Below the pieces are notes generated by a model that was not told the DNA's origin, searched no databases, and saw only the letters and a list, made by a program, of their open reading frames with translations. Both the position numbers and the translations under genes were made by a program. From CAXXOK01 sp963678055 (GTDB lineage Bacteria > Bacillota > Clostridia > Christensenellales > Aristaeellaceae): 64,000 nucleotides of DNA. Position 1 is the first letter of the stretch. Every line of letters begins with the position of its first letter. This document shows, one piece after another, positions 55,742 to 64,000 of the stretch. Location of the stretch: positions 1,612,001 through 1,676,000 of the forward strand of contig OY782679.1 in NCBI GenBank assembly GCA_963678055.1, read 5' to 3'.

Positions 55742-58142
55742 CTTGCCCCAAACCCCGCAGCCGAGTCAATCATTGTCGGCCGCAATACTGCTCAAACGCG
55801 TTTGGAACGCGCTGAAAACAAAAACAGCACAATGTTTTTACATACTCATCGCAGCATCGCTGGTGTTGATCGTATTGTTTTCCGTTGCGATTATACCGGA
55901 ACGCTACCATTTGCAAGTCGGCGATATCGCCAACAAAACCATAACCGCCACCAAGGATGTTGTCGACCAGACCGCGACTGCCAGGCAGCAGGAAGAAGCC
56001 GCCAGACTGGTGGAGCCTACCTACCTGCATAAAGAAGGCGTCGCGGCCGATGTATTGCAAAATCTGGCGACCATTTTAACGCAGATCAATGCAGTGCAGC
56101 AATACGGCAGCAGCACCCTGGAGCAGGCAGCCCCCGGCGATGCCAAGGGCCAGCGTGCCTATGTGTTTAACGCCGCCGAGCTTGAATATGCCGAGTCGCT
56201 CATCCCTTCAATGGTACTGGCATCCTATCAAATGGATACGCTGCTGCGGGCAAGCGACGGGGATATGCTGGCCCTGAACGATAACATCAATTCAGCAGTA
56301 CAAAACACGATGAACTCCACCGTGCGCGAAGGCTATGTCAGTGAAGCCATTCAGTACTTGCAGCAGATTATCGGGTATAAAACCGAAATTGATCTATTGC
56401 AAAATGTAGTCACCCCGATTTTGCGCAAAGTGATCCAGCCCAACATGATCATTGATCTGGAAGCCACCGAAGCCATGCGTCAGGAAGCTCGCGACGCAGT
56501 CGAGCCTATCGTATACAAGCAGGGGCAAAACATTATTGTAGCGCGGGAGCGCGTCACGGCCAACCAGCTGGAAATGCTGCGCAGTCTTGGCTTGCTGGAC
56601 GATCAGGAGTTCGACATCGCTTCGTATTTCGGAGGGGCACTCATTGTGCTGCTGGCTATGGCGGTCCTTACTGTCATCATCTGGCTGTTTGGCAAAGAGT
56701 ATTTTGTCAACCCGATGAAGCTGACGATTTTAATGATCGTGCTCATCATCTCCTTTGGCATTTGTATCGGCGGGCGCTTGATTCACGTATCCGCTACACC
56801 GGTTTTACTGGGTGCGATGGTCATCACAAGCCTGCTGGGCATGGCATACGGCATCGCCGGTAACATCACGCTTTCCATCCTCGTCAGCTCTTTAATTCTG
56901 GGCGGGGATTCCACCTTCTCCACCGAAATGGTCAACCTCATTCTACCGGCACTGATCAGTGGGTTTATTGTCATCCTGATGATTAAGCGCAGGCCCAACA
57001 GGCAGCAAATTTTGATTGCCGGTGTTGTTGCGGCAGCGATCAACATGCTGATTATTTTGTCCATCAGCCTGATGACCAACACCTCGATTGCGGAAGGGTT
57101 CAGAGGCGGTCTGTGGAGCGCTGCGGCTGCTGTGGTCGCGTCCCTGCTGTGCGTGGGGCTGGATTTGGTGTTTGAGACCGTGTTCCAGATCGCTACCCCC
57201 GGCAAACTGCTGGAGCTATCCAACCCCAACCACCCGTTATTGCGCAGGTTGCTGCTGGAAGCGCCGGGAACGTATCACCATTCCATTATCGTGGCAAACC
57301 TGGCCGAAAGCGCTGCCGAGGCGATTGGTGCTAATCCCCTGCTGGCTCGCGTGGGCGCATACTTCCACGACATTGGAAAAATGAAGCGCCCCGTGTATTT
57401 CAAGGAAAACCAGTTTGGGGAAGACCCCCATCAGATGACCAATCCCTTTGTATCCTCCGCGATTTTGATTGCGCACACGACCGACGGCCTGGCGCTGGCG
57501 CAGAGCTATCGCCTGCCCCATGAGATACAGGATATTATTATAGAGCACCACGGCGATACCCCGGTGATTTACTTCTACCAAAAGGCGTTGGAAGAGTCCG
57601 ACGACCAAATGGTGGATATTGATGATTTCCGCTACGACGGCCAACGCCCTCGCAGCAAGGAAAGCGCCATCATTATGCTGGCTGATACCGTGGAAGCCGC
57701 TGTACGGTCCATGTCGAACCCAAACCCCAAAACCATTCGCTCGTTTATTGAAAAGCTTGTTTCCAACAAGATTTTGGATGGCCAGTTGAGTCAAGCTCCG
57801 ATTACATTATCGGACATAGACAAGATTTCCGAGGCCTTCTCCACAGTTCTCAACGGTGTATTCCACGAACGCATTGAATATCCCGATCCACCCGCTAAAC
57901 GGCAAGAACCGAAGGCAGACGGCAAAGACAAGGGTAAGGACAACGCTGATGTTGAATCTGCGAAACCTGTAACAACTGCCAAGCCAAAGCCAGCCCCTGT
58001 AAAGAAACCCCGGGCCAGCACGGCGAAAAAGAAGCCCGCTGCTTCCGGCAAGGCCACCACGGCAACCGTGAAAAAAGCCAGAACCGTTACGGCAAAAAAG
58101 AAACCCGCCACCCCCCAAACCGAAGGAGCCCAAACGCGATGA
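55731..58142 (+). CDS. pgpH: 7TM-HD cyclic-di-AMP phosphodiesterase family protein (PgpH/YqfF) with basic C-terminal tail
   Basis: An 803-residue membrane protein. A first helix (FYILIAASLVLIVLFSVAII), a large extracellular 7TMR-HDED region (about 60-300), seven membrane helices (about 305-500) and a cytoplasmic HD domain follow: LEAPGTYHHSIIVANLAE, VGAYFHDIGKMKRP, IIIEHHGDTPVIYFY. PgpH enzymes hydrolyse c-di-AMP. Beyond the HD domain about 75 residues are Lys/Ala/Pro/Thr-rich, with repeats such as TAKKKPA, like histone H1 tails. The start overlaps phoH by 11 nt and the stop overlaps ybeY by 4 nt. Confidence 0.93.
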   Translation: MALNLPQTPQPSQSLSAAILLKRVWNALKTKTAQCFYILIAASLVLIVLFSVAIIPERYHLQVGDIANKTITATKDVVDQTATARQQEEAARLVEPTYLHKEGVAADVLQNLATILTQINAVQQYGSSTLEQAAPGDAKGQRAYVFNAAELEYAESLIPSMVLASYQMDTLLRASDGDMLALNDNINSAVQNTMNSTVREGYVSEAIQYLQQIIGYKTEIDLLQNVVTPILRKVIQPNMIIDLEATEAMRQEARDAVEPIVYKQGQNIIVARERVTANQLEMLRSLGLLDDQEFDIASYFGGALIVLLAMAVLTVIIWLFGKEYFVNPMKLTILMIVLIISFGICIGGRLIHVSATPVLLGAMVITSLLGMAYGIAGNITLSILVSSLILGGDSTFSTEMVNLILPALISGFIVILMIKRRPNRQQILIAGVVAAAINMLIILSISLMTNTSIAEGFRGGLWSAAAAVVASLLCVGLDLVFETVFQIATPGKLLELSNPNHPLLRRLLLEAPGTYHHSIIVANLAESAAEAIGANPLLARVGAYFHDIGKMKRPVYFKENQFGEDPHQMTNPFVSSAILIAHTTDGLALAQSYRLPHEIQDIIIEHHGDTPVIYFYQKALEESDDQMVDIDDFRYDGQRPRSKESAIIMLADTVEAAVRSMSNPNPKTIRSFIEKLVSNKILDGQLSQAPITLSDIDKISEAFSTVLNGVFHERIEYPDPPAKRQEPKADGKDKGKDNADVESAKPVTTAKPKPAPVKKPRASTAKKKPAASGKATTATVKKARTVTAKKKPATPQTEGAQTR

Positions 58143-59032
58143 AACTAATCCGCCTGCAGGGCAATAAGCTATATACACTGGCGCCACTGGATTTGGTCGC
58201 AGATGCCTCTGCCGCCGTTGAGGGAATATCGCTGCCCTGTGCAGTGAGTGTATCCCTTGTAGATGATGCAGAAATTCGCACAATTAACCAGCAACAGCGC
58301 GGCATTGATAAAGCAACCGATGTGCTTTCATTCCCGACAGTCAACTATGCAAGCGGTATGACCGCGGCTACTGCAAATGCGCGCATTAAACGTGAATACT
58401 CTGCCGATGAACAAGCCTATCTGTTGGGTGACATTGTCATTTCGATTGACCATGTGCGGACCCAGGCCGAAGCATACGGGCACAGTGCCGAGCGAGAGCT
58501 CTGCTATCTGTTGGCGCATGGCATATTTCACTGTTTCGGCTACGACCATATGAACCCCACGGAACAAACGGAGATGAGAACCATGGAAGAAAAGGCCTTG
58601 AACCTGGCCGGTGTTACCCGCGACGGCGACAGAGAATCACTTCCCACCGACGCGCAACTAATCGCCCTGGCCAAAGAAGCCATGCATCGGTCCTACAGCC
58701 CCTACAGCCATTTCAAAGTCGGTGCCTGCTTGATGAGCGAGGACGGCCGCGTGTTTACCGGTACTAATATCGAAAATGCGTCTTTCGGCTTGACCATATG
58801 CGCAGAGCGTTCCGCCGTATTCAAAGCTGTCGGCGAAGGTATAACCGCTTTTTCTACCATTGCCATCGCCGCCGAAAGTGCTCCACCCTGGCCCTGTGGC
58901 GCATGCCGCCAGGTGCTCAACGAGTTTGCCCCGGATATCCGCGTTCTCGTTGCCTGGGGTGACGAGCAAAAAGACGAATCCACATTATCCAAACTACTCC
59001 CCCACGGCTTCGGCCCTAAAGACCTTCCTTGA
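58139..59032 (+). CDS. ybeY: YbeY endoribonuclease fused to cytidine deaminase
   Basis: A 297-residue two-domain protein. Residues 1-160 are YbeY, the 16S rRNA maturation/quality-control endonuclease: RGIDKATDVLSFP and the zinc triad in LAHGIFHCFGYDHMNPTEQ. Residues about 165-297 are cytidine deaminase: YSPYSHFKVGACLMSEDGRV, TICAERSAVFKA and PPWPCGACRQVLNEF, with the Zn-binding Cys set complete. In many Firmicutes ybeY, dgkA and cdd are separate consecutive genes before era; here dgkA is absent and the others are one frame. No frameshift or internal stop occurs. Confidence 0.94.
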   Translation: MKLIRLQGNKLYTLAPLDLVADASAAVEGISLPCAVSVSLVDDAEIRTINQQQRGIDKATDVLSFPTVNYASGMTAATANARIKREYSADEQAYLLGDIVISIDHVRTQAEAYGHSAERELCYLLAHGIFHCFGYDHMNPTEQTEMRTMEEKALNLAGVTRDGDRESLPTDAQLIALAKEAMHRSYSPYSHFKVGACLMSEDGRVFTGTNIENASFGLTICAERSAVFKAVGEGITAFSTIAIAAESAPPWPCGACRQVLNEFAPDIRVLVAWGDEQKDESTLSKLLPHGFGPKDLP

Positions 59033-59043
59033 AAGGAAATTCA

Positions 59044-59943
59044 ATGAGCGAAACAACAACTTTCCATTCCGGTTTTATCGCGATTATCGGCCGCCCGAAC
59101 GTCGGCAAAAGCACGCTGCTTAACAGCCTGCTTGGCGAAAAGCTTGCCATTGTGTCCGATAAACCACAAACCACACGCAACCGTATTATGGGCATCCTAA
59201 CCGGCGATACATACCAGGCTGTATTTCTGGATACGCCCGGCATCCATCAGCCGCACAACCGCCTTGGCGAGTATATGATGAAATCCGTGCACGATTCCTT
59301 GCAGGGAATTGATGCACTTGTCATGGTTGTCGATGCTTCCCGTGCCGGGGATATGGAACACAAGCTTGCCGAAGAAATGAGCAAGCAGTCTGTCTATAAG
59401 ATTCTTGTCCTCAACAAGATTGATCTTCTGCCCAAGCAAAAGCTGCTGACCATGATCCAGTCCTTTTCGCAAGCCGGATATGACGAGATCGTGCCCCTCA
59501 GCGCGCTGACGGGCGATGGTACCGATCTACTGAAAAGCGTGTTGGTCAAAGCCCTTCCGGAAGGCCCGCGCTACTTCCCTGATGATGCGCTAACCGATCA
59601 ACCGGAACGGTTCATTTGCGGGGAAATGATACGCGAAAAAGCACTCCATCTGCTAAAGGATGAAGTGCCTCATGGTATTGGTATTGAAGTCCTCGGTGTG
59701 GAAAAGGTGTCCGATACGCTAACGGAGATCAATGCGACCATCTACTGTGAACGTGCCTCGCACAAAGGCATTATTATCGGCAAGCAAGGCTCCATGCTGC
59801 GGCAAATCGGCACCGGAGCCAGGCAGGATATTGAGAAATTGCTCAATACACATGTGAATTTAAAGCTCTGGGTGAAAATTCGCCTGAATTGGCGCAACCA
59901 GCCGGGCGATTTACGCACGCTGGGTTATACGCAAAAGGACTAA
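59044..59943 (+). CDS. era: GTPase Era
   Basis: A 299-residue essential GTPase in 30S assembly. G1 IIGRPNVGKSTLLNSLLGEK, G2 QTTRNRIMGI, G3 DTPGIHQPHNRLGEYM, G4 VLNKIDLLP. The C-terminal KH domain holds GIIIGKQGSMLRQIGTGARQD. ATG 59044 behind AAAGGA, 11 bp after the ybeY fusion. recO, often next, is not here; the gene ends tail-to-tail with recN. Confidence 0.97.
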   Translation: MSETTTFHSGFIAIIGRPNVGKSTLLNSLLGEKLAIVSDKPQTTRNRIMGILTGDTYQAVFLDTPGIHQPHNRLGEYMMKSVHDSLQGIDALVMVVDASRAGDMEHKLAEEMSKQSVYKILVLNKIDLLPKQKLLTMIQSFSQAGYDEIVPLSALTGDGTDLLKSVLVKALPEGPRYFPDDALTDQPERFICGEMIREKALHLLKDEVPHGIGIEVLGVEKVSDTLTEINATIYCERASHKGIIIGKQGSMLRQIGTGARQDIEKLLNTHVNLKLWVKIRLNWRNQPGDLRTLGYTQKD

Positions 59944-61656
59944 TTACTTCCGCTTGCGGGTCTGCGCTGCCTCCACCATGTTCGCAGCGTGCACTCTGCC
60001 GCTTTCCTCTCCAGCAGCCTGCATACCCAGCAGGCTGGCAACAGCGTCAATCCGCTGCTCCTTGGTTAACTCACGCAGGGTCGTTATGGTACGGCCCTGC
60101 TTTACTTTTTTCTCCACCAGGTACTGGTGGTCCGCCATGGCAGCAATTTGCGGTAAATGCGACACGCAAATCACCTGATGATAGCGCGCAATATCATCCA
60201 TCTTCTCGGCAACCACACCGGCCACACGGCCGCTGATTCCGGTGTCAATTTCATCAAAGATCATGGTGGGAATCAGCTTTTTATCCGCAGCAGCGGCTTT
60301 CATCGCCAGCATAATGCGCGACATTTCACCGCCGGATGCGATGCGCCGAAGCGGTTTTCCCGGTTCGCCGATGTTGGGGGCAATATAGAACGCCACATGA
60401 TCATCGCCATCCGGTGAGGGCTGCTGCCGACCGCTGGGATCATGCGGGGTAAATACGCACTCAAACTGTGTTCGCTCCATGCCTAAATCATTGAGCTGTT
60501 GTTCAATAATCGCCTGCAAGCGGCCCGCCGTCTGCTTGCGCGACGCTGTCAGCGCGGCAGCCGCACTGCGATACTGCGATAGGGTTTGCTTATACAGCGT
60601 TTCGGCTTTCTTTAGCGACTCATCCATCGTTTGGATGGTCTCCAGCTCCTGAGACAGCTCCTCAAAGTACCGGCTCAGCTCGTCGGCCTCCATGCCAAAG
60701 CGCTTTTCAAGCTTACGGTATCCGTCCAGACGAACCGATACCTGTTCATACGTTTCTTCGTCATAGGCTTCATCATCCGCCATGGCGCGCACATCCAGAG
60801 AGATTTCCTCCGCTTCGTAAAACGCGCTTTGCAGGCGTTCCGCCAAGGCTTTGAAGCGCTCACTGTATTCTCCGATACGCTGGCTTTCTTCCAAGGCATC
60901 GCGCAGCTGCGCATTGACACCTAAGCTGGTGCCTTCACTGGCTGTCAGGTTTTGATAGATTGCTTTAAGGGCGTTTGCAATCTTTTCATGGTCGGCAAAC
61001 CTTGTGCGCTGGGCAACGAGCGTTTCTTTTTCCCCGACAACCGGTTTAAACTCTCTCAAATCACGGATACGCAGTTCCAAAAATTCCTGCCGCTGGGCGC
61101 GCTGGGCGTTTTCCTTGCGCAGGGCGTTAAACTTTGCCCCGGCCTCGCGCCATGCTGCGTAACGCATTTTCACCTGCGCACATTGTGTTTGGTGTGCATC
61201 GTCGCCAAACGCATCTAAAAATGCGCGGTGATATTCCTCGTTAAACAAACTTTGGTGCTCATGCTGGCCATGAATATCGACAAGGATTTCTGTGATATTT
61301 TTCAAAAACGCAAGCGGCACAATCACGCCGCAAACACGGCACACATTGCGGCCTGAACTGCTGATTTCACGGTACACGGACATCAGTCCGCCGTCCGCTT
61401 CCAGCGATTCATCTGTGAGCAGCTTTTGAATACTGTTATTCCCGGAAATATCAAAAATCGCTTCCACGGTTGCTTTATCACAGCCGGAGCGAATTAACCC
61501 TCTGTCAGCCCGCTCCCCCAGCACCAAATTGATAGAATCCACCACGATGGATTTCCCCGCGCCGGTTTCACCTGTCAATACATGCAGGCCTGTATGAAAA
61601 TCGACGATGAGTTCTTCAATCAGCGCTACGTTGCGAACCGTCATGGATTTGAGCAT
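59944..61656 (-). CDS. recN: DNA repair protein RecN
   Basis: A 570-residue SMC-like ATPase for double-strand-break repair. Walker A TGETGAGKSIVVDSINLVLG, a long coiled coil in the middle (about 150-380), the signature IASGGEMSRIMLAMK, Walker B TMIFDEIDTGISGRVA, and VICVSHLPQIAAMADHQYLV. It is last in the nadK-argR-recN unit. No LexA-like box is visible ahead of it. Confidence 0.97.
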   Translation of the reverse strand: MLKSMTVRNVALIEELIVDFHTGLHVLTGETGAGKSIVVDSINLVLGERADRGLIRSGCDKATVEAIFDISGNNSIQKLLTDESLEADGGLMSVYREISSSGRNVCRVCGVIVPLAFLKNITEILVDIHGQHEHQSLFNEEYHRAFLDAFGDDAHQTQCAQVKMRYAAWREAGAKFNALRKENAQRAQRQEFLELRIRDLREFKPVVGEKETLVAQRTRFADHEKIANALKAIYQNLTASEGTSLGVNAQLRDALEESQRIGEYSERFKALAERLQSAFYEAEEISLDVRAMADDEAYDEETYEQVSVRLDGYRKLEKRFGMEADELSRYFEELSQELETIQTMDESLKKAETLYKQTLSQYRSAAAALTASRKQTAGRLQAIIEQQLNDLGMERTQFECVFTPHDPSGRQQPSPDGDDHVAFYIAPNIGEPGKPLRRIASGGEMSRIMLAMKAAAADKKLIPTMIFDEIDTGISGRVAGVVAEKMDDIARYHQVICVSHLPQIAAMADHQYLVEKKVKQGRTITTLRELTKEQRIDAVASLLGMQAAGEESGRVHAANMVEAAQTRKRK

Positions 61657-61683
61657 AGTGGTGTACGTCCCTTTCCAAGCGGA

Positions 61684-62133
61684 TTAGCGCAGCATTTCGT
61701 TGATTTTCGATACGATCTCTGCAACATCGTCAATCGATCGTAAAATCAGCAGCACCGTATTATCGCCTGCCAGCGTACCGATGACTTCTGACCAGCCTAA
61801 GCTGTCCAGCATTTCCGCTGCCACATTCGCGCTGCCCGAAAGGGTGCGAATCACAACCTGATTATAGGCCGATGATACCGACAGTACCGACTCGCCGAAA
61901 ATTCTGCGGAAGCGTTCATCCAGCGTGTGTTCAACGTTCTCCACCATGGTATAGCGATATACCCCATCATTGGATAGGGTTTTCAGCAAACGCAGCTCCT
62001 TGATATCGCGCGAGACTGTCGCCTGGGTTACATTGAAATTCAGCTTCTTGAGCGCTTCGGCGAGCTCTTCCTGGGTATTGATGTCCTGTTGGCGGATAAT
62101 TTCGAGGATCGCCTTTTGTCTGGTTGCTTTCAT
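61684..62133 (-). CDS. argR: Arginine repressor ArgR/AhrC
   Basis: A 149-residue hexameric repressor. The winged-helix N-terminus has TRQKAILEIIRQQDINTQEE and NVTQATVSRDIKELRLLK. The C-terminal oligomerization/arginine-binding domain has VVIRTLSGSANVAAEMLD and IGTLAGDNTVLLILRS. AGGAGG precedes ATG 62133. The promoter ahead of nadK carries an ARG box, so the gene probably represses its own transcript when arginine is plentiful. Confidence 0.97.
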   Translation of the reverse strand: MKATRQKAILEIIRQQDINTQEELAEALKKLNFNVTQATVSRDIKELRLLKTLSNDGVYRYTMVENVEHTLDERFRRIFGESVLSVSSAYNQVVIRTLSGSANVAAEMLDSLGWSEVIGTLAGDNTVLLILRSIDDVAEIVSKINEMLR

Positions 62134-62148
62134 TCGATTCCCTCCTGT

Positions 62149-62985
62149 TTAACAGCTCCACTCGGATAACTTGTCACGTATACGGTGAAAAAAGCTTTGC
62201 GTACCAAAGCGAATGAGTTTCACGGTCTTTTGCGACCGTTTTACGGTAATCTTTTCGCAGATATCCAGCTTGCATAGGCTTCTGCCGTCCACATCGAGCT
62301 GTACCTGTTGGTCGGGTTCGCAGTCCAGTTCAATGGTAATGACCTGCGATGCATCGGCAACAACTGGTCGGTGCTGCAAAGAATGCGGGCAAATCGGCGA
62401 CAGCAGTATGCAGTCCACACCCGGATATACAATCGGCCCACCTGCGGACAGTGAATACCCCGTCGACCCGGTCGGGGTGGATATAATCAGTCCGTCCGCC
62501 TTGTAGCGGGCCACCAGATCACTTTCCACCGAGGCTTTAACCGTGATCAGCCTTGCATAACCGGCGCGGCTGATGACCACATCGTTAAGCGCTGTCTTCA
62601 TGGTTTCGCCATTGCGCAGTACATCCAGCGTCATCCGGGGTTCGATGGCATAATCATCGGCTTTCAGCCGCCCGCAGATCTCCTCAATCTGATCCAGTGC
62701 AACCTCGATCAGGAACCCGATATGCCCTGTGTTAATCCCAAGCAGCGGAACATCCCACTGCAGGGCCAGCTGTACGGCGGATAAAAATGTTCCGTCCCCG
62801 CCGACCGCTATCACAAACTCCGGAGTAGACACATGATCAAACAGGGAATCGCTACCCAGCGCTTCTTCAAGCCATGGCTCTGTTGATACCGTTAAACCCT
62901 GCGCATGGAAAACCGATACGATCTGCTCGGCAATCGTAAACTGGTCCGTACGGTTGGGGTGCATCAGCAGATAAGCATTGCGCAT
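62149..62985 (-). CDS. nadK: NAD kinase
   Basis: A 278-residue enzyme making NADP+ from NAD+ and ATP (or polyphosphate). Motifs: VIAVGGDGTFLSAVQLA, LGINTGHIGFL, DVVISRAGYARLIT and ADGLIISTPTGSTGYSLSAG. First gene of nadK-argR-recN; ATG 62985 behind AGGAG. Confidence 0.96.
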   Translation of the reverse strand: MRNAYLLMHPNRTDQFTIAEQIVSVFHAQGLTVSTEPWLEEALGSDSLFDHVSTPEFVIAVGGDGTFLSAVQLALQWDVPLLGINTGHIGFLIEVALDQIEEICGRLKADDYAIEPRMTLDVLRNGETMKTALNDVVISRAGYARLITVKASVESDLVARYKADGLIISTPTGSTGYSLSAGGPIVYPGVDCILLSPICPHSLQHRPVVADASQVITIELDCEPDQQVQLDVDGRSLCKLDICEKITVKRSQKTVKLIRFGTQSFFHRIRDKLSEWSC

Positions 62986-63017
62986 TTGGCCACTCCTGTT
63001 TCATACTTGTCCTGTAT

Positions 63018-63046
63018 ATTATATTGTGAATATTCATTCATTGCAA
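63018..63046 (-). promoter_or_regulatory. nadK-argR-recN promoter with ARG box as its spacer
   Basis: Minus-strand TTGCAA (63041-63046) and TATAAT (63018-63023) are 17 bp apart. The spacer contains TGAAT-N4-ATTCA (63027-63040), the core of the ArgR operator consensus. It overlaps the end of tlyA. Confidence 0.75.
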
Positions 63047-63858
63047 GACAAACGATTTTCCGACTGTTCCACAGTCTGGTCGACCATAGTATCCGAAATC
63101 ATTGCTTTGCCGCTTGCAGCAGGCTGTAGCATGGCCAGAAACTCCACATTGCCTGCCGGTCCCTTAATGGGTGAGAAGTCCAGCTTTGTCATGGTATACC
63201 CTATTTGCACTGCAAAATCGCGCACATCTTTAATGACACCGGCCCGCACGCTGCTATCGCGTACCACGCCGTGTTTCCCCACATTTTCCCGTCCGGCTTC
63301 AAACTGGGGTTTAATTAATATGCAAAATATACCTTGATGGTTCATCAATGCGGCCGCTGCTGGCAAAATGAGTTTTACGGAAATAAAGGACACGTCCATA
63401 ACCGTAATGTCGGGAACCCGACCGCCGATCATTTCGCTGGTGATGTACCGGGCATTGGTGCGCTCCAGAACCGTTACACGCTCGTCGTTGCGGATTTTCA
63501 GGTCCAGTTGGCCATACCCCACATCAACGGCGACGACATGCTTTGCGCCTTTTTGCAGCAGCACATCCGTAAACCCGCCGGTCGCCGCGCCGATATCCAG
63601 TGCTATCATGCCGGTGACATCCAACGCAAAACTATGCAGCGCTTTTTCCAGCTTCAGTCCGCCACGGCTGACATACGGGTGTGATTTCAGCCCGCGCACG
63701 ATGATTCCATCGGTTTCAGAAACCTTTTCGGAGGGCTTTAAGACCTTCTGTTCTTTAATATATACGACACCGCTCATAATCAGCGCTTGCGCTTTAGCTC
63801 GGCTGTCGGCAAAGCCCTGCTCGACCATGGCGATGTCAATGCGTGTTTTATCGCTCAT
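63034..63858 (-). CDS. tlyA: TlyA-family rRNA (cytidine-2'-O)-methyltransferase
   Basis: A 274-residue RNA methyltransferase/hemolysin-A family protein. The S4 RNA-binding domain (about 4-65) begins RIDIAMVEQGFADSRAKAQ. The FtsJ-like methyltransferase has the SAM loop ALDIGAATGGFTDVLLQKGA, YGQLDLKIRND, and VMDVSFISVKLILPA. In the classic Firmicutes order dxs-tlyA-nadK-argR-recN. Its start overlaps the dxs stop by 11 nt. Confidence 0.95.
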   Translation of the reverse strand: MSDKTRIDIAMVEQGFADSRAKAQALIMSGVVYIKEQKVLKPSEKVSETDGIIVRGLKSHPYVSRGGLKLEKALHSFALDVTGMIALDIGAATGGFTDVLLQKGAKHVVAVDVGYGQLDLKIRNDERVTVLERTNARYITSEMIGGRVPDITVMDVSFISVKLILPAAAALMNHQGIFCILIKPQFEAGRENVGKHGVVRDSSVRAGVIKDVRDFAVQIGYTMTKLDFSPIKGPAGNVEFLAMLQPAASGKAMISDTMVDQTVEQSENRLSCNE

Positions 63859-64000
63859 CGGTCTGCCCTGCAGGTTGCATTATGCTCGCGATGGTTCTCT
63901 GAACCGATTCCGCGTCCAGCCCGGTTTCTTTAAGCAACGTTTTATGGTCACCGTGTTTGACAAATTGAGACGCAATCGCAATCGGGTGCACGGTCAGACC
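63848..64000 (-). CDS. dxs: 1-deoxy-D-xylulose-5-phosphate synthase, C-terminal 50 residues
   Basis: The frame reading in from the right edge ends with QFVKHGDHKTLLKETGLDAE and SVQRTIASIM, matching the C-terminal transketolase domain end of DXS (pattern F-x-HG-x-x-LL-x-x-GLD). DXS makes the first intermediate of the MEP isoprenoid pathway from pyruvate and glyceraldehyde 3-phosphate. Position ahead of tlyA supports the call. The rest lies outside the window. Confidence 0.88.
   Translation of the reverse strand, partial: GLTVHPIAIASQFVKHGDHKTLLKETGLDAESVQRTIASIMQPAGQTDER

Overview
The window looks like a chromosomal segment of an anaerobic, Gram-positive-type bacterium of the class Clostridia (Bacillota), with roughly 50% G+C. 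Five things point there. The gene neighbourhoods are Firmicutes-type (dxs-tlyA-nadK-argR-recN; phoH-pgpH-ybeY-cdd-era; mazG next to a SpoVB-type flippase). It carries an Rnf complex, SpoVB-like and SpoVK-like proteins, and a SipW-type signal peptidase. MurE has a DNPR motif, implying meso-diaminopimelate peptidoglycan. TTG or GTG starts behind strong GGAGG sites are common. I cannot assign a genus. Nearly all of the window is coding; no phage, insertion sequence or CRISPR array is visible.

Layout. 1-1762 (minus): start of an rnf operon (rnfC, partial rnfD). 1874-8282 (minus): hypoxanthine/uracil-type DNA glycosylase, HU, MazG fusion, SpoVB-like flippase, PrsA-like foldase, signal peptidase I, DUF951. 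8395-14368 (minus): gltB-gltD behind a promoter and an attenuator-like hairpin. 14703-18773 (plus): murC, an orphan solute-binding protein, a zinc-ribbon protein, a metallophosphoesterase. 19086-27593 (plus): a reduced division/cell-wall (dcw) cluster, mraZ-ftsL-murE-mraY-murD-ftsQ, then a HAD phosphatase and an L,D-transpeptidase. 27718-29433 (plus): a NifU-like protein and a GGGtGRT-family protein. 29480-30320: an AT-rich patch with one Cys-rich microprotein. 30322-32783 (minus): acetyltransferase, SPFH/zinc-ribbon protein, pseudo-receiver protein. 32974-40309 (plus): cyclophilin, mutS2, a two-component system with an interposed membrane protein, aroK, an MBL-fold hydrolase.

40379-48157 (minus) is the most distinctive region. 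It is an eight-gene secretion/surface-fibre locus immediately downstream of tRNA-Val. It encodes a SipW-type signal peptidase, an ABC ATPase homologue that has lost its Walker A, signature and Walker B motifs, and an ABC-2-type permease fused to a degenerate signal-peptidase domain. These are followed by four TasA/camelysin-like single-pass subunits and a 701-residue protein with two copies of a beta-rich domain joined by Pro-Thr repeats. The subunit genes have their own promoter and a strong hairpin after the first subunit. I read it as a dedicated assembly system for a SipW-processed surface structure.

48596-64000: GH65 phosphorylase, an MTA/SAH-deaminase-type amidohydrolase, DUF6062, dCMP deaminase, a SpoVK-like AAA+ protein, phoH-pgpH-(ybeY-cdd fusion)-era, and on the minus strand recN, argR, nadK, tlyA and the end of dxs. 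The nadK-argR-recN promoter has an ARG box filling its -35/-10 spacer. Two convergent gene pairs abut through a palindromic TAATTA that gives both stop codons.
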